Below are positions 25,668 to 32,872 of a stretch of DNA of 64,000 bases, one piece after another (positions within the stretch are counted from its first letter, which is position 1; each line of letters starts with the position of its first letter). The DNA is from Merdiplasma sp964643295 (lineage in GTDB: Bacteria > Bacillota > Clostridia > Lachnospirales > Lachnospiraceae), in assembly GCA_964643295.1 (NCBI GenBank), contig CAZXSN010000008.1, positions 21,988 through 85,987 of the forward strand, written 5' to 3'. Position numbers and translations under genes: made by a program. The notes beneath the pieces were generated by a model. That model did no database searches. It had not been told where the DNA came from and saw nothing but the letters and a program-made list of their open reading frames with translations.

Positions 25668-26603
25668 TCAGGTTTCGGGATTCGCTTTAGCATCCTCGAG
25701 ATTTTCCTGCTGGTAACGTTTGATCTCCTCCAGGTATTTTTGCCCCAGGGGGCTGAGCAGAGAACCTTTGCGCGTAAGATAGCCGATCGTCATCACCTCG
25801 TCGGATTTTAATTTCACCGCGCGGTATTCGTCGCCGTTTAGCTTTTCGCAGATAATCCCGGAACAGAGCGTATAGCCGTTTAAGCCCACCATCAGATTAA
25901 GCAGGGTCGCGCGGTCGTTTGCCTTGATTAAACGCTTGTACTCGTAGGTGCTTAGGACCTCCTCGGCAAAGTAAAACGAGTTGTAGTTGCCCTGCTCAAA
26001 GGACAGGCAGGGGTACTCGGAGAGTTCTTCCAGGGCGATCTCTTCGCGGTCGGCAAGCGGATGTCCTTTCCAGAGATAGACATAGATGCTGCACTGCATG
26101 AGTTCATGGAATTCCAGGTTGAACTCGTGGAACAGCTTGGTAAGAATCTTGCGGTTGAAATCGTTTACGTAAAGGATGCCGATCTCGCTGCGAAAGTCCT
26201 TTACGTCCTCGATGACATCAAAGGTGCGCGTCTCGCGGACCGCAAACTCATACTCATCCATGCCGAACTGCTTGACCATCTCCACGAAGGCATTGACCGC
26301 GAAGGTGTAATGCTGCATGGAGACTCCGAACTTCTTTTTCGGCTGCACTCTGGTGACATACTTTGCCTCCATGAGTTCGTACTGTTCGACGACCTGCCTG
26401 GCGTAGCCTAAGAATTCCCGGCCCTCCGGAGTCGTGGAAATCCCCCGGTTGCTGCGGCGGAACAGCTCCAGACCGATTTCACTTTCCAGCTCATGGATCG
26501 CCGCGGAGAGGCTGGGCTGGGAGATGAATAAAGACCGTGCCGCCTCGTTCATGGAACCGGCGTTGGCCACAGTGATCGCGTAGCGCAGCTGGGTGAGGGT
26601 CAT
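25668..26603 (-). CDS. LysR-family regulator, likely of methionine uptake
   Basis: A 311-residue LysR-type protein. The N-terminal winged HTH shows TLTQLRYAITVANAGSMNEAARSLFISQPSLSAAI and LGLELFRRSNRGISTTPEG-like continuity, and residues 90-300 form the effector-binding domain. The gene runs in the same direction as metNIQ, 144 bases upstream, with an inverted-repeat operator between. Probable effector: a methionine or cysteine pathway intermediate such as O-acetylserine or homocysteine (inference). Control of metNIQ is inferred from position. Confidence 0.88.
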   Translation of the reverse strand: MTLTQLRYAITVANAGSMNEAARSLFISQPSLSAAIHELESEIGLELFRRSNRGISTTPEGREFLGYARQVVEQYELMEAKYVTRVQPKKKFGVSMQHYTFAVNAFVEMVKQFGMDEYEFAVRETRTFDVIEDVKDFRSEIGILYVNDFNRKILTKLFHEFNLEFHELMQCSIYVYLWKGHPLADREEIALEELSEYPCLSFEQGNYNSFYFAEEVLSTYEYKRLIKANDRATLLNLMVGLNGYTLCSGIICEKLNGDEYRAVKLKSDEVMTIGYLTRKGSLLSPLGQKYLEEIKRYQQENLEDAKANPET

Positions 26604-26720
26604 GGAATGCTCCTTTCCACTGTCAAAAAAGAGGGCATGGGTAATGTTTCAAAGCCGGAAAATAAACCAAAAGGTTTGAACCTTTCGGCGGTCCGTTTTC
26701 CGTCAGAAAAGAGCCCCCGC

Positions 26721-26753
26721 GAAAAAGGAATCTTTCGGAAGACTTCCTTTTTC
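26721..26753 (-). terminator. Terminator of trkH
   Basis: GAAAAAGGAA (26721-26730) pairs with TTCCTTTTTC (26744-26753), with an inner TCTT/AAGA stem and TCGG loop. The minus-strand 3' arm is U-rich. It could work in both directions. Confidence 0.65.
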
Positions 26754-26772
26754 ACCGGCGTTTCATCAGCGT

Positions 26773-28209
26773 TTACCGTTTCCAGGTGCGGTAGGAGAAT
26801 AACACCAGCACCGGGAATAATTCCAGTCGTCCGGCCAGCATATCAAAGGTCAAAACCAGCTTGGAAAAGCCGGAGAAGGCGGAAAAGTTGGCCGTCGGAC
26901 CGACTTTGGACAGCCCCGGGCCGATATTGTTTAAGGTCGCTGCCACCGCCGTGAAGTTGGTGGTGAGGTCAAAGTTGTCGAGCGAGATTAAAACCACGGA
27001 GATTACAAAGATCGCCAGGTAGGCCATGATAAAGACGTTGACCGAGCGAAGCACCGCATGCTCTAATCCCTTGCCCTCCACCTTGATCTTGCGCACGTTG
27101 TTGGGGTGCGAGATTACGTCCACTTCCTTGACGACGGTCTTTAACATGATGATGATGCGGGACACCTTGATGCCGCCGCCGGTGCTCCCGGCGCAGGCGC
27201 CGATGAACATCAGCATCACGAGGATCGACTTGGAAAAGGACGGCCAGAGGTCGAAATCCGTGGTGGAAAACCCGGTGGTCGTGATGATGGAGCCGACCTG
27301 GAAGGCCGCATCCTTCACTGCCGTGCCGAAATGGTCATACAGGCCCCGGATGTTGAAGCTGACTAAAAGGATGGACACGGCGATGATCCCCAGGTAGGTA
27401 AATACCTCCGTGCAGTAGCGCAGATCCTTCCAGCGCTTCTTGTAAATCAGGTAGTAGAGGTTAAAGTTGACGCCGAACAGGATCATAAAGATCGTCACGA
27501 CCACCTGCAGGTAGGTGGAGTAGCCGCCGATACTGTCATTTTTGATGCCGAATCCGCCGGTGCCGGCCGTGCCGAAGGTCGTGGTCAGGGCATCGAAAAG
27601 CGGCATCCCGCCAAGAAGCAGAAAGAGAACCTCCACTACGGTGATAAAAAGATAGAGCCCGTAGAGTGTGAGCGCAGTCTGGCGCACTTTGGGGACCAGT
27701 TTTTTGACAGAAGGTCCCGGGCTTTCCGCTTTCATTATATACATGTTGCTGCCGCCGGCGAGAGGCAGGATGGCGATCACGAAAACGAGCACCCCCATGC
27801 CGCCGATCCAATGGGTAAAGCTGCGCCAGAAGAGCAGTCCTTTTGGCAGCGCCTCCACATCGGTGAGAATACTGGCTCCGGTGGTTGTAAATCCGGATAC
27901 CGTCTCAAAAAGAGCATCGATGATGGACGGGATATAGCCGGAAAACAGAAACGGCAGCGCTCCGAAGACACTGAGGATCATCCAGGAGAGAGCGGTGATC
28001 ACAAAACCCTCCCGCGCGTAAATCTGTGTGCGTTTCGGCTTGCGGTGCACGATGAGAAGGCCTAAAGCCAGACAGATCATGGCGGTTATCAGGAGACTAA
28101 ATCCGGAGGGCTCCCTGTACAGGAGGGAAGTCAGGCAGGCGGGAAGCATAAAGACCGCTTCCACATTCAGAATCCAGCCCAGTACATATAAAATCATCCG
28201 GTAATTCAT
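26773..28209 (-). CDS. trkH: TrkH/KtrB-type potassium transporter membrane subunit
   Basis: A 478-residue potassium translocating subunit with about ten hydrophobic helices and repeated filter regions: FETVSGFTTTGASIL, TTFGTAGTGGFG, GSIITTTGFSTTDF and AVAATLNNIGPGLS. The end has GRLELFPVLVLFS, typical of TrkH. It works with the cytosolic TrkA subunit encoded 175 bases upstream on the same strand, and imports K+ with H+ or Na+. A small stem TTCGCA/TGCGAA (28230-28247) lies in the gap. Confidence 0.94.
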   Translation of the reverse strand: MNYRMILYVLGWILNVEAVFMLPACLTSLLYREPSGFSLLITAMICLALGLLIVHRKPKRTQIYAREGFVITALSWMILSVFGALPFLFSGYIPSIIDALFETVSGFTTTGASILTDVEALPKGLLFWRSFTHWIGGMGVLVFVIAILPLAGGSNMYIMKAESPGPSVKKLVPKVRQTALTLYGLYLFITVVEVLFLLLGGMPLFDALTTTFGTAGTGGFGIKNDSIGGYSTYLQVVVTIFMILFGVNFNLYYLIYKKRWKDLRYCTEVFTYLGIIAVSILLVSFNIRGLYDHFGTAVKDAAFQVGSIITTTGFSTTDFDLWPSFSKSILVMLMFIGACAGSTGGGIKVSRIIIMLKTVVKEVDVISHPNNVRKIKVEGKGLEHAVLRSVNVFIMAYLAIFVISVVLISLDNFDLTTNFTAVAATLNNIGPGLSKVGPTANFSAFSGFSKLVLTFDMLAGRLELFPVLVLFSYRTWKR

Positions 28210-28384
28210 GGTTTGCTTATCTTCCCCTTTTCGCAGTTTTCTGCGAAGCTCTGAAAACTAATCCTGAAAGATTCGCTTCTTCAGGTACGCAAATCTAAGT
28301 AAGGCCCGGGCAGAAGGGCATTCAGCGCGGCTCTTCCTTCATTCTAAAAAGAAGCAGTCTGTTTCCTTCTGCTTTGGGAAAAAG

Positions 28385-29749
28385 TTACCTGGTAAAGATT
28401 TCGCTGATATCGTTTAACCCTAAGCGGGTGGTGACCACAATCACGGAATCTCCCGGCTCCAGCACATCGTGTCCGCGCGGCAGGATGATTCGTCCGCTGC
28501 GGGAGATGCAGGCCACCAGCACATCCTGGCGAAGAGGCAGCTCCTGCAAAGGCGTGTTCTTGCGGGAAAAGTTCTCACGGATGAGAAACTCCAGCGCTTC
28601 CACCTTGTTCTCATTCATCCGGTGTAAAGTTTCCACGTTGCTGCCCATGGAGTTTTTCATCGCCCGCACATACTGCAGGATCGATTCGGCGGTGATTTCC
28701 CGCGGGTAGATCAGCGTATCCAGATCCAGGCTGTTGATCACCTCGTCAAAGGAGATGTGGTTGATCTTGGTGACGACTTTGCGCACCCCGTGCATTCTCG
28801 CGTAGAGGGAGACCATGATGTTTTCTTCATCCAGTCCGGTCAGTGCCACCAGTCCCTCTACCGAGGAGATCCCTTCCTCCTTTAAAAGCTGCTGGTCGGT
28901 ACCATCCCCGTGGATGATGACCGCTTTGGGCAGATGTTCGCTGAACAGTTCGCAGCGTTCCTTATTCTTCTCGATGATCTTCACCTTGATTCCCGCACTG
29001 AGCAGCATCTGGCTTAAGTAGAAGGCGATGCGGCTTCCGCCGATGATGAGCACACTCTTCACCTGATTGGTGTGGATGCCGATCTTTTTGAAGAACAGGT
29101 TTTGGTCCGCGGACGCTGCTACGATGGAGATCACATCCCCGGATTTTAATATGTAATCGCCCCTGGGGATCACGACTTCTCCTGCGCGTTCAGCGGTGCA
29201 GACTAACACGTTGCATTTCAGCCGCGCATGCATATCGATCAAGTTAAGACCGTCTAAAACGGAACCCACGGGGATCTTGAAGCGCAGCAGCTCCACACGG
29301 CCTTTGGAGAAGGAATCAATCTCGATGGCCGAGGGGAATTTCATCACCTGGGAGATTTCCATGGCCGAGGAAAACTCCTGATTGATCACATAGGCCAGGC
29401 CTAATTCCGCCTGGATATAGCGAAGTTCCTTGTTGTATTCCGGGTTGCGGATCCGGGCGATCGTGTGGCACCCGGCCTTGCCGGCCTTGCGGGCGATCAG
29501 GCAGCATAAGAGGTTTAACTCATCCATGCCCGTGACCGCGATCATTAAGTCCGCGTGTTCAATGTCCGCTTCCGACTGCACAGAGAAGGTCGCGCCGTTG
29601 CCGACACAGCCCATGATGTCGTACTGGTTGCAGAGTCTGTCTACAATCTCTTCCTCTTTATCAATGATGGTGATATCGTTCCCTTCCTGGCTGAGGACGG
29701 AGGCCAGTGTTTCACCTACTTTTCCACATCCGATAATTACGATTTTCAC
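28385..29749 (-). CDS. trkA: Trk potassium uptake regulatory subunit TrkA
   Basis: A 454-residue cytosolic subunit with two RCK units: nucleotide-binding IVIIGCGKVGETLASVL at the N-terminus and VLIIGGSRIAFYLSQML near 225, each followed by a TrkA_C domain. Binding of nucleotides to RCK rings gates TrkH. The start is GTG 29749, five bases after GGAGGG; the open frame upstream to 29785 is untranslated leader. It has its own promoter at 29850-29878. Confidence 0.94.
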   Translation of the reverse strand: MKIVIIGCGKVGETLASVLSQEGNDITIIDKEEEIVDRLCNQYDIMGCVGNGATFSVQSEADIEHADLMIAVTGMDELNLLCCLIARKAGKAGCHTIARIRNPEYNKELRYIQAELGLAYVINQEFSSAMEISQVMKFPSAIEIDSFSKGRVELLRFKIPVGSVLDGLNLIDMHARLKCNVLVCTAERAGEVVIPRGDYILKSGDVISIVAASADQNLFFKKIGIHTNQVKSVLIIGGSRIAFYLSQMLLSAGIKVKIIEKNKERCELFSEHLPKAVIIHGDGTDQQLLKEEGISSVEGLVALTGLDEENIMVSLYARMHGVRKVVTKINHISFDEVINSLDLDTLIYPREITAESILQYVRAMKNSMGSNVETLHRMNENKVEALEFLIRENFSRKNTPLQELPLRQDVLVACISRSGRIILPRGHDVLEPGDSVIVVTTRLGLNDISEIFTR

Positions 29750-29849
29750 AATATCCCTCCATAAAGACTTAGCCTCCTGTGACACCGCGAAAAAGCGGGT
29801 GCCAAAGAACCCTCATCGGTTCGGTTCCCCAGGCATTGTCAACATGCAT

Positions 29850-29878
29850 ACTATAGCATTTTCAAATCGAGATTTCAA
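29850..29878 (-). promoter_or_regulatory. Promoter of trkA-trkH
   Basis: Minus strand TTGAAA (29873-29878), 17 bases, TATAGT (29850-29855) with extended TGC. The leader of about 95 bases contains a stem (GGCACCCGC with GCGGTGTC, one bulge) before the ribosome site. Confidence 0.75.
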
Positions 29879-29899
29879 TAATCCCTTCCCTGTCCGCAC

Positions 29900-29925
29900 A
29901 GGATTTTTTTGCAGGATTTTTTTGC
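29900..29925. repeat. Tandem duplication of a 13-mer
   Basis: AGGATTTTTTTGC occurs twice in direct tandem (29900-29912 and 29913-29925), between the divergent promoters. Probably a slippage duplication; it changes promoter spacing but no gene. Confidence 0.75.
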
Positions 29926-29959
29926 GGAAGCTCCCCTGCAAAATCTGTCCGCCGCTGTC

Positions 29960-29996
29960 TTGACTTTTGAGCGCGTTCCCCCTATAACTATAGGGG
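29960..29996 (+). promoter_or_regulatory. Promoter with palindromic operator for the cell-wall protein gene
   Basis: TTGACT (29960-29965), 17 bases, TATAAC (29983-29988). The -10 box lies inside the palindrome CCCCTATAACTATAGGGG (29979-29996; 8-bp arms), a likely repressor site. The leader to the start codon is about 150 bases. Confidence 0.7.
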
Positions 29997-30145
29997 ACAA
30001 GGAAGGGAGAGGAAAGCTTTCTTTGCTGACCCGGCAAAAGAAGTCTTTTTCGGGGACAGCTTAAGGCTTTTCCTTCAGGCCGAATGGAAGAAAGCTTCTT
30101 TTGAGCAGAAGATTTCAGACAACAGAAAATTTATCCGGGAGGTGT

Positions 30146-31303
30146 GTGAAAAAAGTGAAATCAGGAAAGCCTGGAAAACGGCTGCTTTTGTGTGCCCTGG
30201 CAGTTCTTCTTTTTAGCTGCGGGGCGTCTGTATGCGCACAGGCTGCCACGTACAAATGGGAGACAACCCAGGAAGGGAACATGCGCTGCTACCGAAACGG
30301 AACGGTGCTGATTAAAAATAAGTGGGTGGGAGACCGCCATTTGAACGTGGCCGGGTACATGGACCGCAACCGCTGGGTGCTCAAAAAGGTGGACGGCAAG
30401 TGGACCAGCGTGTTTGTGGGCGACGACGGGCGATGGATCGAGGATTTTGCCGGCGGCTGGCAGCAGACGGAGAACGGATATTTCTATTATTCCGACAAAG
30501 GGGCCATGAAAACCGGCTGGATCAAGGAAAACGGGAAGAAATACTACGCGGATCCGGAGACGGGGAAGCGGGTAAAGGGCATCTTCGGCGTGGACAATGC
30601 TCTCTATTACTTCTCCTCCAGGGGAGTCATGCAGACAAATAAAACGGTGACCAGCCAGAAGCGGGAGTACACCATCGATGAGGACGGCAAATGCACACTG
30701 GTGCCGCAAAAAGGTGCCCCGAGCGCTTCGATGCTGTTCTTCCTGCGCTTTGAATCCGGCGCGGAGGCCTATGCGCAGACGGGAGGGGACTACGGAAATG
30801 CCTGCGGCGCCTACCAGTTTGACAACCGCTATTCGCTGCTTCCCTTTGTGAAATACGCCTACAGACAGAATCCGAACCTCTGCCTGGAATTTAAACCCTA
30901 CGCGGCTTATACGGACGGGACAAAGCTTAAGAGCAACCGGAACTTTTTCGCCGCCTGGAAAAGAGTCTATCAGAGGAATCCGCAGCTGTTCGCCGAACTG
31001 CAGGATACGTTCGCCAAGGAAGAGTATTTTGACCCGGTGGAGCGGGCCCTCTCCCAGGTGGGGATCAACCTGGGAACCCGCCCGGATACAGTAAAGGGCG
31101 CTGTGTACAGCTACTCCATTCAGCACGGACAGCAAAAAGCGGTCAACGCGGTAAGAGCCTGTGGGAATAAAAACTCCACGGAAGACAGACAGTTTCTGAA
31201 AAATCTGTACAGCTACCGCATGAGGCAGTTCCCCAAGTACAAGAGCAGATATCTCTCGGAGTATACGCTCGCCTTACAGACGTTAAGCAGGGAGAAAAAG
31301 TAA
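30146..31303 (+). CDS. Secreted protein with cell-wall-binding repeats and a lysozyme-like domain
   Basis: A 385-residue secreted protein. A basic N-terminus and hydrophobic stretch (KRLLLCALAVLLFSCGASVCAQA) act as signal peptide. Residues 30-190 carry aromatic CW_binding/choline-binding-like repeats (GYFYYSDKGAMKTGWIKENG, KKYYADPETGKRVKGIFG). Residues 195-375 (FFLRFESGAEAYAQTGGDYG, then CGAYQFDNRY) resemble the peptidoglycan-hydrolase-like domain annotated in VgrG-related and phage-tail lysozyme-like proteins; Glu of FESGAEAY may be catalytic. The start is uncertain: GTG 30146 is 3 bases from GGAGG, GTG 30155 is 12. The promoter overlaps a palindrome. Probable role: remodelling or lysis of cell wall. 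Confidence 0.75.
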   Translation: MKKVKSGKPGKRLLLCALAVLLFSCGASVCAQAATYKWETTQEGNMRCYRNGTVLIKNKWVGDRHLNVAGYMDRNRWVLKKVDGKWTSVFVGDDGRWIEDFAGGWQQTENGYFYYSDKGAMKTGWIKENGKKYYADPETGKRVKGIFGVDNALYYFSSRGVMQTNKTVTSQKREYTIDEDGKCTLVPQKGAPSASMLFFLRFESGAEAYAQTGGDYGNACGAYQFDNRYSLLPFVKYAYRQNPNLCLEFKPYAAYTDGTKLKSNRNFFAAWKRVYQRNPQLFAELQDTFAKEEYFDPVERALSQVGINLGTRPDTVKGAVYSYSIQHGQQKAVNAVRACGNKNSTEDRQFLKNLYSYRMRQFPKYKSRYLSEYTLALQTLSREKK

Positions 31304-31374
31304 CCGAAAAGTTACCTGCAGGCAGACAGGCTGATCACAGCTATATAAGGAAGAGAAGAAAAGGAGGAATGGGT

Positions 31375-32433
31375 ATGGCAGTCACAGTAAGCAGTTTTGG
31401 CAAGGCGATGGACGGACAGGACTTAAGTCTGTATTCCCTGAAAAATGAGAAGGGAATGGAAGTAAAGGTGACGAACCTGGGGGCGACTCTGGTGTCGGTT
31501 CTGGTACCGGACAAGAAAGGAATCAGCCGGGATGTCGTGCTGGGACACGATACGGCAAAACAGTACTATGAAAACGGCGGGTATTTCGGAGCCGTTATCG
31601 GACGAAGCGGCAACCGCATCGCCAACGCGGCGTTTGCGATTGACGGAAAAACCTATCATCTGGCCGCCAACGACGGTGTCAACAACCTGCACAGCGGACC
31701 GGACGGTTTTGAAAAGCGCACCTTTGACGTGACAGAAGTTACCGAAAACAGCATCCGTCTGCACGTTTTGGACGCCAACGGGCAGCAGGGGTACCCCGGT
31801 GCGTTTGAGGCCTTTGTCACCTACACGCTGACGGATGAGAATGAGCTGATCCTGCACTATGAGGCCGTGTGCGATCAGGATACGCCGGTCAACCTGACGA
31901 ATCACACCTACTTTAACCTGGGCGGACATGACAGCGGCACGGTCCTTGATCAGGAACTCTGGTTAAGCGCGAAAGAGTATACACCGGTTTATGATCCCGC
32001 GGCGATTCCTACCGGGGAACTTGCCAGTGTAGCCGGAACGCCGATGGACTTTACAGCTCCCAAAGCGATCGGGAAGGAGATTCATGCCCCCTTTGAGCAG
32101 CTTAAGTTTTTCGGCGGCTACGACCACAACTTCGTCTTAAAGCACGATAAGGGAGAATTTGCGCTCTTCGCCAGGGTTACCTGCCCGCAGACAGGGATCG
32201 TGTTGGAGGCCAGCACGGATCTTCCTGGTGTGCAGTTTTATACCACGAATACCGATACCTTAACACCTGGCACCGGCAAAGGCGGGGCCTCCTACGGCAG
32301 GCACAGCGGATTTTGCCTGGAGACCCAGTATTTCCCGAATTCCATCAACCAGGAGGGGTTCGCCCGTCCGCTTCTCAAAGCCGGGGAACGCTTTGAGAGT
32401 ACGACCTCCTATCGGTTTTCCGTAAAGGCGTAA
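31375..32433 (+). CDS. galM: Aldose 1-epimerase (galactose mutarotase)
   Basis: A 352-residue enzyme interconverting alpha and beta anomers of hexoses. Motifs: GRSGNRIANAAFAIDGK near residue 78, NNLHSGPDGFEKR (catalytic-region His), NLTNHTYFNLGGHDSG, GGYDHNFVL and ETQYFPNSINQ with the catalytic Glu. ATG 31375 is chosen (AGGAGG seven bases upstream); an ATG two codons earlier is too close to it. It is not beside any galactose pathway gene. Confidence 0.94.
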   Translation: MAVTVSSFGKAMDGQDLSLYSLKNEKGMEVKVTNLGATLVSVLVPDKKGISRDVVLGHDTAKQYYENGGYFGAVIGRSGNRIANAAFAIDGKTYHLAANDGVNNLHSGPDGFEKRTFDVTEVTENSIRLHVLDANGQQGYPGAFEAFVTYTLTDENELILHYEAVCDQDTPVNLTNHTYFNLGGHDSGTVLDQELWLSAKEYTPVYDPAAIPTGELASVAGTPMDFTAPKAIGKEIHAPFEQLKFFGGYDHNFVLKHDKGEFALFARVTCPQTGIVLEASTDLPGVQFYTTNTDTLTPGTGKGGASYGRHSGFCLETQYFPNSINQEGFARPLLKAGERFESTTSYRFSVKA

Positions 32434-32444
32434 GAAAAACGGTT

Positions 32445-32473
32445 CCTGGCGGGGCGGCTTAAGCCCCGCCAGG
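32445..32473 (+). terminator. Hairpin after galM
   Basis: CCTGGCGGGGC (32445-32455) and GCCCCGCCAGG (32463-32473) form a perfect 11-bp stem. A second G/C-rich stem overlaps 32472-32503 and is followed by TTCCCTTTC. No clear U-tract follows the first; together they probably end galM transcription. Confidence 0.55.
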
Positions 32474-32637
32474 GGGAGGGGAAAGCGCATACGCTCCCCC
32501 TTCCCTTTCAGGTTCGTTGAACAATTTTAATAGCGATTGCCGCAAAAAGCGGGCAAATTTCGTGATTACTTCTAAAAATGAAAATGGGTCTTGCTTTTTT
32601 CCCCGAAGGGGTGTAAGCTTATTTTTGTAAAGAACAA

Positions 32638-32679
32638 GGGCGTTCCACATCAGTTGCTGGAATGCCTCTTTTTATTTTT
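32638..32679 (+). terminator. Terminator-like hairpin upstream of the GSIII gene
   Basis: GGCGTTCC (32639-32646) pairs with GGAATGCC (32659-32666) and runs into CTTTTTATTTTT. A weak promoter (TTGCTT 32591-32596, 17 bases, TAAGCT 32614-32619) lies before it, and stems GCGGGA/TCCCGC (32680-32694) and GAAGGA/TCCTTC further down, so this may be an attenuator of the GSIII gene. The leader to 32872 has no coding sequence. Confidence 0.6.
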
Positions 32680-32872
32680 GCGGGAGTATCCCGCTTAAGG
32701 CTACTTCCAGGGGTAATCCGTAAAGCTGTCGTACCTTCAGGCAGGGAGGCAGAGTATTTTTTCCGGCGGCGAAGGAGAAAGGGTTTTTTGCTTCCTTCAG
32801 CCCGGCCGGTTTAAAGTGAATGCGCCTTAAGGTTACCGGCGTGGATGGAAACGAAAGAGAGGACGAATAGAC

